Part shown: piece by piece, positions 14,111-24,146 of the stretch
Layout of the letters: the number at the start of each line of letters is the position of its first letter
Numbering within the stretch: the first letter of the stretch is position 1
NCBI GenBank assembly: GCA_910587835.1
Contig: CAJUNQ010000051.1
Location: 1-24,146, forward strand
DNA length: 24,146 nt
Source of the DNA: an uncultured Oscillospiraceae bacterium
GTDB lineage: Bacteria > Bacillota > Clostridia > Oscillospirales > Acutalibacteraceae
Reading direction: 5' to 3'
Made by a program: the position numbers and the translations under genes
Notes under the pieces: model-generated
Databases searched by the model: none
What the model was told of the DNA's origin: nothing
What the model saw: only the letters and a program-made list of their open reading frames with translations

Positions 14111-14611
14111 CTACCCCTTGATCTCAAACGGGAACGCCCCGAAATTTCCATAGCACAGCCGGTATTTCCCCGGCTGATCCAGCACCCGGGCGGGCATAAA
14201 AAAGCTCACGTCCTGTGTGCCCGCCTTCAGTCCTCTGGCAACGGCCTGCTCCTGGCAGGAGTTTTTCAATACCGCCTCCCGGTACACCGTATGCCATGCA
14301 CCGTCACAGTAATAGTCGATATACCAGCCGGGTATTGCTGACGGCCGCAGGGAAGCTTCCTCCAGCCACAGCTCCATGCACAGGGCGGACCAGTCCTCCT
14401 CCGGCCGGTCTCCCAGCAGATTGTCCCCCCAAAGCCTTTCGTCAACAGGCTCTACCTTCTTGAACTCCATAGAAACGCCCTCCTGATTTTCCGGCGTCTC
14501 TCCCGTCTCCTCCCAAATGGGGAACCAGGCCTCCGGGTCCCAGCTTTGAAGGGGGGCGCAGGCGCTGAGGGTCAGGAGAAAAAGCAGGGCGCAGGCAAGC
14601 AGTTTTTTCAT
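14111..14611 (-). CDS. Small lipoprotein, tandem paralogue
   Basis: 166 residues. Signal peptide and lipobox as in its neighbour (MKKLLACALLFLLTLSAC, C18). The mature part starts with the same APLQSWDPEAWFP and then diverges (EETGETPENQEG, acidic). It keeps PGWYIDYYCDGAWHTVYRE and PARVLDQPGKYRLCYGNFGAFPFEIKG. Two tandem genes with the same ends and different middles suggest duplication followed by divergence, with the 5' ends kept similar. The ATG has a GAAAGGAGCGAG ribosome site. Upstream lies a MITE-like element (14665-14832), so its promoter, if separate, would have to lie within or next to that element. Function unknown. Confidence 0.8.
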   Translation of the reverse strand: MKKLLACALLFLLTLSACAPLQSWDPEAWFPIWEETGETPENQEGVSMEFKKVEPVDERLWGDNLLGDRPEEDWSALCMELWLEEASLRPSAIPGWYIDYYCDGAWHTVYREAVLKNSCQEQAVARGLKAGTQDVSFFMPARVLDQPGKYRLCYGNFGAFPFEIKG

Positions 14612-14664
14612 GGTTCTCGCTCCTTTCTCAAGTGACAGGTTTCTTTTTTCAGCGGACAGGGGTC

Positions 14665-14832
14665 TTAGAACCTGTATTCACAGGCGTTGAACGCCGGAGG
14701 GACGGGTCTTTTGCCGTCCTGCTGCGTTAAAAAATCTTGAAATATGGCAAGTATTCCTGCGATTTTTTGCCTTGCAGGGCGACAAAATCCCTCGCCACTC
14801 CGGCATCCTCCGCCTATGAATACAGGTTCTTA
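14665..14832. mobile_element. MITE-like inverted-repeat element with TTA target duplication
   Basis: A 162-base element (14668-14829) that is almost wholly a long inverted repeat. The ends are GAACCTGTATTCACAGGCG and, on the other strand, GAACCTGTATTCATAGGCG (one mismatch). Similarity continues inwards: GCCGGAG on both arms, TTTTG, CCTGC and a central AAAAAATC. It is flanked by TTA at 14665-14667 and 14830-14832, consistent with a 3-base target duplication. It has no coding capacity for a transposase. The right TTA is also the stop codon (TAA on the minus strand) of the lipoprotein gene ending at 14830. I believe similar sequences are common in gut Clostridia, but that is recall only. Confidence 0.8.
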
Positions 14833-15693
14833 GTTCACGCTTCCCGCTGCTGACGCGGACCCTTCCCCGGCCGTCAGGTCCACCGGCACGAACCACTGGT
14901 CCTGATGCTCCCAGAAAATGTCCAGGGCGTGGGCGGGAATCTGCGCCCAGAAGCCGAAGCCTTCCTCATTCCGCCAGCGCAGGCGTACCTGCAGGGGCGC
15001 GCCGTCCGGCTTCGTGTGGACCACGGCCATCTCATAGCCCTCGCGGCCCTTCACCGGAGAGAACTGGGGCATCTCATACTCGCTGGTGGGCTGGGGGTTG
15101 TTGGGAGTATTCGGGGGAAACTCATCAGCTAGAGCGATATCTTCTGTTGGGACGCTTTCGGAACCTTTACCGCCGACTTGGTTGGCAAAGTCCTCATAGG
15201 TGTAGTTTTCGGGAGGAATCCAATGGTCCGGCGTGGGCCAATCCCCGTTGACAGGCTGGATGGTCACACAAAACTCCCAGTTCTGGGATATATATCCCTT
15301 TGGCTCCCAGGGCCAGCGGTCCGTCTGTCTGAAAAGCTCCCTGATGCTTATGCCGGTCAGCTGGGATACCTCCTCTTTGGGCATCGAGGGGTAGAATTCA
15401 AACTGAAACACGCCCTTGACATAAGCACAGCGCGTCCACATCATCTCCTCGCTGACCGCATCTACCACCTGGTCGTTAAGCCACCATATCCGACCCATCT
15501 CGCTGCTCTCCTCCCGGAGGTGCTCCAGAACCGCTCCGCTGTAGAATGACCCGTGCCAGAGCGTCTGGTCAAAGTCCTTGTACGGGTCGTCTACCGGCAG
15601 CACCGGTTCCGGGTCCGGCTTTGAGGCGGAACCGCAGGCCCCCAGCAGAAGCGTCAGGGCCAGAAGCAGCGTGCAGGCGATCTGTTTTTTCAT
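14830..15693 (-). CDS. Lipoprotein with one WPW-containing module
   Basis: 287 residues from ATG 15693 (AAGGAG ribosome site; the longer open frame to 15828 lies inside the upstream gene). Lipoprotein signal MKKQIACTLLLALTLLLGAC, lipid on C20. The mature part carries one copy of a module also found twice in the upstream gene: an N-terminal half with RIWWLNDQVV, GVFQFEFYPSMP, LTGISIRELF, DRWPWEP and FCVTIQP, then a linker, then a C-terminal half with YEMPQFSPVKGREGYEMAVV, QVRLRWRNEEGFGFWAQIP and DQWFVPVDL. I do not recognise the family. Its ATG overlaps the stop of the upstream gene (ATGA), so the two are translated together. A MITE-like element sits exactly at its stop codon. Confidence 0.85.
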   Translation of the reverse strand: MKKQIACTLLLALTLLLGACGSASKPDPEPVLPVDDPYKDFDQTLWHGSFYSGAVLEHLREESSEMGRIWWLNDQVVDAVSEEMMWTRCAYVKGVFQFEFYPSMPKEEVSQLTGISIRELFRQTDRWPWEPKGYISQNWEFCVTIQPVNGDWPTPDHWIPPENYTYEDFANQVGGKGSESVPTEDIALADEFPPNTPNNPQPTSEYEMPQFSPVKGREGYEMAVVHTKPDGAPLQVRLRWRNEEGFGFWAQIPAHALDIFWEHQDQWFVPVDLTAGEGSASAAGSVN

Positions 15694-17429
15694 GGCGCGG
15701 CTCCTTCCTGCTGAGAGGGCTCTCCGGTGTCTACCCGAATGAACCACTGGTCGAAATACTGGTAGAAGCGGTCCACCGCCCAACCGGGGACCACAGCCCA
15801 GCACCCATAGCCGTCCTCTGTCTTCCACTGGAAGCGGACCTGCAGGGGCTGGTCTGAGGGGGTGCGGGCTACCACAGCCATCTCCACCCCCGCAAGGCCC
15901 TCTACCGGCCGGAACACCGGGGGCTGGTACTGGCTGGCAGGCTGGGCGTTTTTGGGGCCGTACTGGCCCGCGCGGTACATTTCCATCAAATCATATTCCG
16001 ATTCTTCGTCGGAAAAGCGTTTGCTCTTGGAGATCGTGTCCTGCAGATCATCCTCATAGGTCTCGTAGGCCCCGCCCGCCGGGGTGGCCCACAGGCCAAA
16101 GCCTTCCCCGGTCATGGGCTGCAGGGTCACATAAAAATACCATTCTCTGGTCAGACTGCACCAGTTTTTCCAGGGCCAGGGGTCCATCCAGGACCATTGC
16201 AGCTCTTCGCCGGTCAGGCCGTAAAGCGGGGCCAAAGCCTCCGGCTCCCGGGGGTCCTGGAACATAAACGAGCACACGCCATTGTGGCAGACCCCGTCGG
16301 CAAAGACCTTTTGGCCGTACATCTCAGTGACAGGCGCGTCGTTGAACCACCAGACCTCCCCAAAGCCCTTGACCTCATCCCGCAGAAGCGCACCGTTCCA
16401 GGAGTAAGCCATGACAGAGCTGAACTGGGCCTCGCCCCTTTCGCTGTTGCTGGAACGGTAGTCCTCAGGGTCGGCGGTAAGGCCGTCTTCCGGCTCGGGC
16501 ATGGGGGCCACGGTGGGGACAGGAGAGGACAAGGGAACGGAGGGATCGGCGCTGGTCTTAACCCACAGAGACGACCCGTTTTCCAGGAAACTGTCCAGTA
16601 TATGCCCGGGGACCTCCGCCAGGAACCAGAACCCTTCCTCCTGCCAGCGCACTCGGGCGGACAGAATGCTTCCGTTGGGCAGGGACTCTACCACGGCCAT
16701 CTCCATGCCGGGATGCCCTTCCGCCGGCTCCCACTGAGGGGGCTGGTAGTCTTCCAAGGGCTCCGGCACATAGCCCTCCGGCACAGGGGCCGGGGTTGCG
16801 GTGCTGCCGCGCCAGCGGGGCGTTATTTCTATGCCGCTTATGGGGCTGCCCTCCTCCGGCTCCGGGGGATTCCATTCAGGCAAAGCAGGGGGCTCCTCCT
16901 GGGGCCGGAGGGTGACAGTCAGGGTAAAATGCAGCATCAGCTCCCGCCAGTCCGCCCAGGGCCAGCGGGTCATCAGCCCCAGCCTCAGCTCCTCCTCCGA
17001 GATGCCGTACAGCAAGGGCAGCTCCTCGTCCGCTACATCCTCCTCCAGGTAGCGGGAAAAGGTAACCAGCCCCTCCCGGCACTCGCCAAAGGTCCACATG
17101 GGGAATCTCGCCTGAGTCAGCTCCACCACCGCTTCCTCGTCAATCCAGAAGAATTCCTCGGGCAAATTCTGCTCTGTCTCCCGCACCATCTCCAGAAGAT
17201 CGTCAGGATTATTTGCAGCCACTTTGGATTCGACCATGTCGTATTCCCCTGTTCCGAAGAAAGTTTCGGACTCGCTTGAGGCGGAAGCGGCGGGCTTGCT
17301 GGGCTCGCTTGAAACGGAAGGGACGCTTTCTGCCGGGGGTTCGGCCTCCTTACAGGCGGCAAGGTTGAGCAGAAACGCTGCGGCAAGGCAAAAAGCCTGG
17401 ACGCGGGGCTTTCTTCGGGGGTTTTTCAT
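15690..17429 (-). CDS. Large lipoprotein with two WPW-containing modules
   Basis: 579 residues from ATG 17429 (AAAGGAG 8 bases upstream; an in-frame GTG at 17438 overlaps that site and is rejected). The signal peptide ends in LLNLAAC, lipid on C26, followed by a Ser/Pro/Glu-rich linker. Two module copies follow (about residues 60-305 and 330-570). Shared marks: LYGISEEEL/LYGLTGEEL, TRWPWADW/DPWPWKNW, TVTLRPQ/YVTLQPM, YQPPQWEPAEGHPGMEMAVV/YQPPVFRPVEGLAGVEMAVV, FWFLAEVPGHILD/YGCWAVVPGWAVD and SLWVKT/QWFIRVDT. The overlapping downstream gene has a third copy. This suggests duplication of a roughly 240-residue extracellular domain. Family and ligand unknown; the many surface Trp residues would fit binding of glycans or peptides, but that is speculation. 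Confidence 0.85.
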   Translation of the reverse strand: MKNPRRKPRVQAFCLAAAFLLNLAACKEAEPPAESVPSVSSEPSKPAASASSESETFFGTGEYDMVESKVAANNPDDLLEMVRETEQNLPEEFFWIDEEAVVELTQARFPMWTFGECREGLVTFSRYLEEDVADEELPLLYGISEEELRLGLMTRWPWADWRELMLHFTLTVTLRPQEEPPALPEWNPPEPEEGSPISGIEITPRWRGSTATPAPVPEGYVPEPLEDYQPPQWEPAEGHPGMEMAVVESLPNGSILSARVRWQEEGFWFLAEVPGHILDSFLENGSSLWVKTSADPSVPLSSPVPTVAPMPEPEDGLTADPEDYRSSNSERGEAQFSSVMAYSWNGALLRDEVKGFGEVWWFNDAPVTEMYGQKVFADGVCHNGVCSFMFQDPREPEALAPLYGLTGEELQWSWMDPWPWKNWCSLTREWYFYVTLQPMTGEGFGLWATPAGGAYETYEDDLQDTISKSKRFSDEESEYDLMEMYRAGQYGPKNAQPASQYQPPVFRPVEGLAGVEMAVVARTPSDQPLQVRFQWKTEDGYGCWAVVPGWAVDRFYQYFDQWFIRVDTGEPSQQEGAAP

Positions 17430-17559
17430 AGGGGACACTCCTTTCTGATGGCCGTTCTTTCTATATACATCGACAGTCAGCAGAAGGAAGTTAAGCTTTT
17501 TTGGCAGGTTTGATAAAAGTATGGGAAGGACGGTGGGAGCGAGAACAGCAAATTGCCAA

Positions 17560-17569
17560 AACAGCTGTT
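17560..17569. promoter_or_regulatory. Palindrome in the gap between carB-dapF and the lipoprotein operon
   Basis: A perfect 10-base palindrome AACAGCTGTT in the 164-base gap. It could be an operator for the lipoprotein genes. No strong terminator hairpin follows the carB-dapF stop, and no good sigma-A promoter is visible before 17429: a TATATA near 17472 has only a poor -35. So read-through from the car operon is possible. Confidence 0.3.
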
Positions 17570-17593
17570 ATGGGTCAATGGCTGCGGGCAGGG

Positions 17594-21691
<4,098 letters not shown>

Positions 21692-21707
21692 AGTATCCTC
21701 CTCCGCT

Positions 21708-22678
21708 TCACAGCGTCTTTTCCCGTTTATTGCCTACATAGGGCCCGTCCACGCACTGTCCCTGGCACAGGCGGAAGCCCTTTTTCTCGTAATATTCGTT
21801 TAGAGAGGCATTGTTGGCGGCGCAGTCCAGCCGCAGGACGGTAAGCCCCCGCTCTCTTGCCAATTTCTCCGCCCAGCCCAGCAGCCGGCCCCCTTATCAT
21901 TTAAAGACGAAACCAGGTTGTGCACATACAGGGCCCGGGCGGCGGCGCTGTCCTCCCACTGCCCGTCCTCTTGCCGGAGTACCGCCGCGCTGGCAATGGC
22001 CCCGTTCCGCCTAAGCAGGTACAGCCGGCCGGCCCTCGCCTCTTCCCGGTAGTATTCCTCCGGGTAGACCTCTGGGTAGCGGTTGACATTCCACTGGCGG
22101 ATGCCCACCCGGTCCATCCAGGCGGCGCGATCTTTCACCAGGGCCATCACCCCGGCGGCGTCCTCAGGCTTGGCCTGGATAAAAGCTTCGTCCATGGGCC
22201 TCTCTCCGCCAGAACCGTCCCAGGCGTACAGGTCCTCCCGCACAGCGCCCGAGGGGGTGTCATAGGGCATGGGCCCAAAGCTCTCTCCCGCCAGGACGCA
22301 GCGGATCAGCGCTTTTGTGAGCCCGGGCACGTCCTCCCGGCCCAGGGCCTCATCTGTGTCCATCCAGACCACCAGGTCGTTCTCGTCCTGGTCCGGCGCT
22401 GCCTCGCCACAGACGTATTCCGCACAAAAGGCCGCGTACCAGTCCTTCTCTCCAAAGCGCACCGCCAGCAACCGGCCCGGCTCTACGGTAACGCCGGTCT
22501 CCTCCAGCAGCTCCCGGCGCACCGCGTCCTGGGGGCTCTCGCCGTGCTCGATATAGCCCCCCGGCACGATCAGCAGCCCCTTGCCGCCCCCATAGGTGTG
22601 GCGGCAGAGCAGCACCTTGCCCTCTCTTATCACCACGCCTGTGACAGAGCGGCCCCAGTCCGTGTTCCCCCGCTCCAT
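21708..22678 (-). pseudogene. Nudix hydrolase-GNAT acetyltransferase fusion, single-base frameshift
   Basis: The N-terminal half has a perfect Nudix box (GYIEHGE, then REL-x-EE-x-GV; residues 41-63), so it probably hydrolyses a nucleoside-diphosphate-linked compound. From about residue 165 a GNAT-like half follows: MDEAFIQAKPEDAAGVMALVKDR, VGIRQWNVNRYPEVYPEEYY, LYVHNLVSSL. The first frame ends at 21800 with a nonsense tail (AGCWAGRRNWQ). In the adjacent frame the family ending appears: LLGWAEKLARERGLTVLRLD, NNASLNEYYEKKGFRLC, stop at 21708. The shift falls in a run of five C (21889-21893); one more base would give a 323-residue protein. It lies 3 bases after carA and 16 before carB, clearly in the car operon. 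Either recent inactivation or a read error in a homopolymer. Confidence 0.82.
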
Positions 22679-22681
22679 GGG

Positions 22682-23770
22682 CTAGTCCCCCATCAGGGCA
22701 AAGAACTCGTCGAACAGGAACTCCGTGTCCAAAGGCCCGCCACAGGCCTCGGGGTGGAACTGGGTGGTAAAGGCTGGCAGGCTGGTGTAGCGCACCCCCT
22801 CGCAGGTGCCGTCGTTCACGTTGACGTACCGCTCCCGGCCCACGCCGGGGTCGATGCTCTCCCCCACCACCGCGTAGCCGTGGTTCTGGCTGGTGATGTA
22901 CACCCGGCCTGTCTCCAGGTCCTTTACCGGCTGGTTCTCCCCCCGGTGGCCATACTTCAGCTTTTGGGTTCTGGCCCCATGGGCCAGAGCCATCAGCTGG
23001 TGCCCCAGGCAGATGCCGAACATGGGCTTTTTCAGCCCGGCAATCTCCTTCAGGTTGGCAATAAGCTCCGTGTTCTCCGCCGGGTCGCCGGGGCCGTTGG
23101 AGAGCATAACGCCGTCCACGTTCATGGCGGCGATCTCCTCCGCAGTGGTGGTGCAGGGGCACACGGTCACCTGGGCGCCCCGGTCTGTCAGCTCCCGCCA
23201 GATGTTCTTTTTCAGGCCGTAGTCCATAAGAGCCAGCCGCTTTTTGGGGTTCTCGGGGCCTACCACATATTTTTCTTTGGTGGACACAGCCCGCACCGCG
23301 CCCTGGGCTCTGTAGGTGGAAAGGGCCGCCAGGTCCACCGAGGCGGGGTCGTCGGTGATCACCCCGTTCATCACGCCCTTTTCCCGGATGATCTTGGTGA
23401 CCGTGCGGGTGTCGATGCCTTCCAAAGCCACCAGGCCCCGGTCTTGAAAAAAGGCGTCAAGACTGCCTTCCGAACGGAAATTGGAAGGCGCTTGGCACCA
23501 ATGCTTTACAATATAGCCCCCAGGGCCCACCATGTCGCTCTCAAAGTCAGCGGGAATCACGCCGTAATTGCCAATCAGCGGGAAGGTCTGCACCACGATC
23601 TGCCCCCAGAAGCTGGGGTCTGAGAGGGTCTCAAGATAGCCGCTCATGCCGGTGGTAAAAACCACCTCGGCCATCCGCTCGCCCCGGGCGCCAAAGCGCC
23701 GGCCCTGAAAGGTTCTGCCGTTTTCCAGCACCAGCCAGGCTGTGGCCGGGGTGTTTTCCTTGTGCTCCAT
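22682..23770 (-). CDS. carA: Carbamoyl-phosphate synthase small (glutaminase) subunit
   Basis: 362 residues. CarA hydrolyses glutamine and channels ammonia to CarB. The N-terminal domain has WLVLENGRTFQGRRFGA, EVVFTTGMSGYLETLSDPS and GNYGV. The class I amidotransferase domain has the nucleophile C254 in GICLGHQ, GHRGENQPV, TSQNHGYAV and FHPEA near the end: a complete catalytic triad. ATG 23770 is chosen over the open frame reaching 23857, which starts inside the promoter; AAAGGA lies upstream. It is the first gene of the minus-strand operon (carA, Nudix-GNAT, carB-dapF), with a 58-base leader in which I see no PyrR-type attenuator hairpin. The stop lies 3 bases before the next start. Confidence 0.96.
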   Translation of the reverse strand: MEHKENTPATAWLVLENGRTFQGRRFGARGERMAEVVFTTGMSGYLETLSDPSFWGQIVVQTFPLIGNYGVIPADFESDMVGPGGYIVKHWCQAPSNFRSEGSLDAFFQDRGLVALEGIDTRTVTKIIREKGVMNGVITDDPASVDLAALSTYRAQGAVRAVSTKEKYVVGPENPKKRLALMDYGLKKNIWRELTDRGAQVTVCPCTTTAEEIAAMNVDGVMLSNGPGDPAENTELIANLKEIAGLKKPMFGICLGHQLMALAHGARTQKLKYGHRGENQPVKDLETGRVYITSQNHGYAVVGESIDPGVGRERYVNVNDGTCEGVRYTSLPAFTTQFHPEACGGPLDTEFLFDEFFALMGD

Positions 23771-23828
23771 GTGCCATCCATCCTTTCCATTCGTTGCGGG
23801 TTTGCCAGAACAGTCCTTAATCCTATAT

Positions 23829-23857
23829 ATTTTACTAGAAACCGGCTCTGAGTGCAA
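23829..23857 (-). promoter_or_regulatory. Sigma-A promoter of carA
   Basis: Minus strand: -35 TTGCAC (23852-23857), 17-base spacer, -10 TAAAAT (23829-23834). It lies about 58 bases before ATG 23770. It is the best candidate to drive the car operon, divergent from the promoter at 23898-23926. Confidence 0.7.
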
Positions 23858-23897
23858 GAGAAAAATGAAATTAGGTGGGATTGCCCAAGGACTTTGG

Positions 23898-23926
23898 TTG
23901 ACATGCCGGTGAATTTCGTGTATACT
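23898..23926 (+). promoter_or_regulatory. Near-consensus sigma-A promoter, divergent from carA
   Basis: TTGACA (23898-23903), 17-base spacer, TATACT (23921-23926). Transcription should begin near 23933 and give a leader of roughly 130 bases before the next plus-strand gene at 24062. It lies 41 bases from the carA -35 box, so one regulator could affect both. Confidence 0.85.
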
Positions 23927-23951
23927 GAAAACACAGATATTTAATAGGAAG

Positions 23952-24038
23952 ATGGCGGCGCGGCGTGTGGCTGCTTGCTGTCCCGCCTCTGAAGCTGGTA
24001 TCTTGGAAAGCCTGCAAATAAAAAGTCAAGCCCCTTAA
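23952..24038 (+). other. Possible leader ORF (28 codons) in the 5' UTR
   Basis: ATG 23952 to TAA 24038 encodes MAARRVAACCPASEAGILES and a short tail. AGGAAG lies immediately before the ATG, too close for good use. The frame ends 23 bases before the start of the main gene. No run of one amino acid points to attenuation. It may be chance. Confidence 0.25.
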
Positions 24039-24061
24039 GCCAAAAATATGAAAGGAAGCGG

Positions 24062-24146
24062 ATGGAAAAAGTGAATACAGCAAACAGACCGCCGCCCAAA
24101 AGCGGCAGTCAGGAAGAAAAAACTATTTCTGTCAGTCCGTCACAGA
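24062..24146 (+). CDS. Start of an unidentified gene, cut by the window end
   Basis: ATG 24062 follows AAAGGAAGCGG and begins MEKVNTANRPPPKSGSQEEK, then TISVSPSQ; 28 codons are visible. A polar, Pro/Ser/Lys/Glu-rich start with no signal peptide, fitting a disordered N-terminal tail. Too little is present to name it. It is driven by the strong promoter at 23898-23926 and is divergent from carA. An upstream ATG at 24048 is followed by a stop after a few codons and is rejected. Confidence 0.7.
   Translation, partial: MEKVNTANRPPPKSGSQEEKTISVSPSQ

Noticed and set aside
14678..14896. 72-codon frame over the MITE-like element
   Set aside because: It is composed mostly of the inverted-repeat element, with no independent coding signal.
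23771..23828. PyrR-binding attenuator before carA
   Set aside because: The leader is only about 58 bases and has no terminator/antiterminator hairpins or recognisable PyrR loop.

Overview
The window looks like a chromosomal segment of a GC-rich, Gram-positive-type gut Clostridium relative, most likely Oscillospiraceae (Flavonifractor-like). This placement is inferred from the Clostridia-style DAP/lysine genes (LL-DAP aminotransferase), consensus AGGAGG ribosome sites, the LURP-one and DUF6199-type proteins, and the interspersed repeats. No rRNA or other placement marker is present.

Layout: (1) 1-334 is non-coding with two hairpin terminators. (2) 335-5241 is an AT-rich accessory block. It holds a large nuclease-like/STAND-type NTPase gene, probably anti-phage, now split by a frameshift, and an IS3-family transposase (orfA, orfB). 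The block lies against the 3' side of a tRNA-Arg(CCT) gene at 5326-5400. (3) 5511-23770 is GC-rich core, all on the minus strand. In transcription order it runs: carA, a Nudix-GNAT gene (frameshifted), carB fused in frame to a diaminopimelate epimerase domain, two lipoprotein genes built from a repeated WPW-containing module, a pair of small paralogous lipoproteins, a LURP-one-like protein, a DUF6199-like membrane protein, a stand-alone dapF, pyrG, a ComEA-like HhH protein, dapL, a frameshifted sugar-phosphate isomerase/epimerase, glpK, and a small P-loop kinase. (4) At 23829-23926 a divergent promoter pair drives carA leftwards and an unidentified gene rightwards, which runs off the window end.

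How the genes work together: carA/carB make carbamoyl phosphate for pyrimidines and arginine, and pyrG makes CTP. dapL and the two DapF domains make meso-diaminopimelate for peptidoglycan and lysine. Pyrimidine and cell-wall precursor genes are therefore interleaved here, and in carB-dapF they are covalently joined.

Most notable observations: the CarB-DapF fusion next to a second complete dapF; a 162-bp MITE-like element inserted exactly at a lipoprotein stop codon with a TTA duplication; a 102-bp-period pair of structured repeats whose stems differ in sequence but keep pairing; a three-module family of unknown lipoproteins; and three genes broken by small indels, two of them in 5-base G/C runs, so sequencing error must be excluded.
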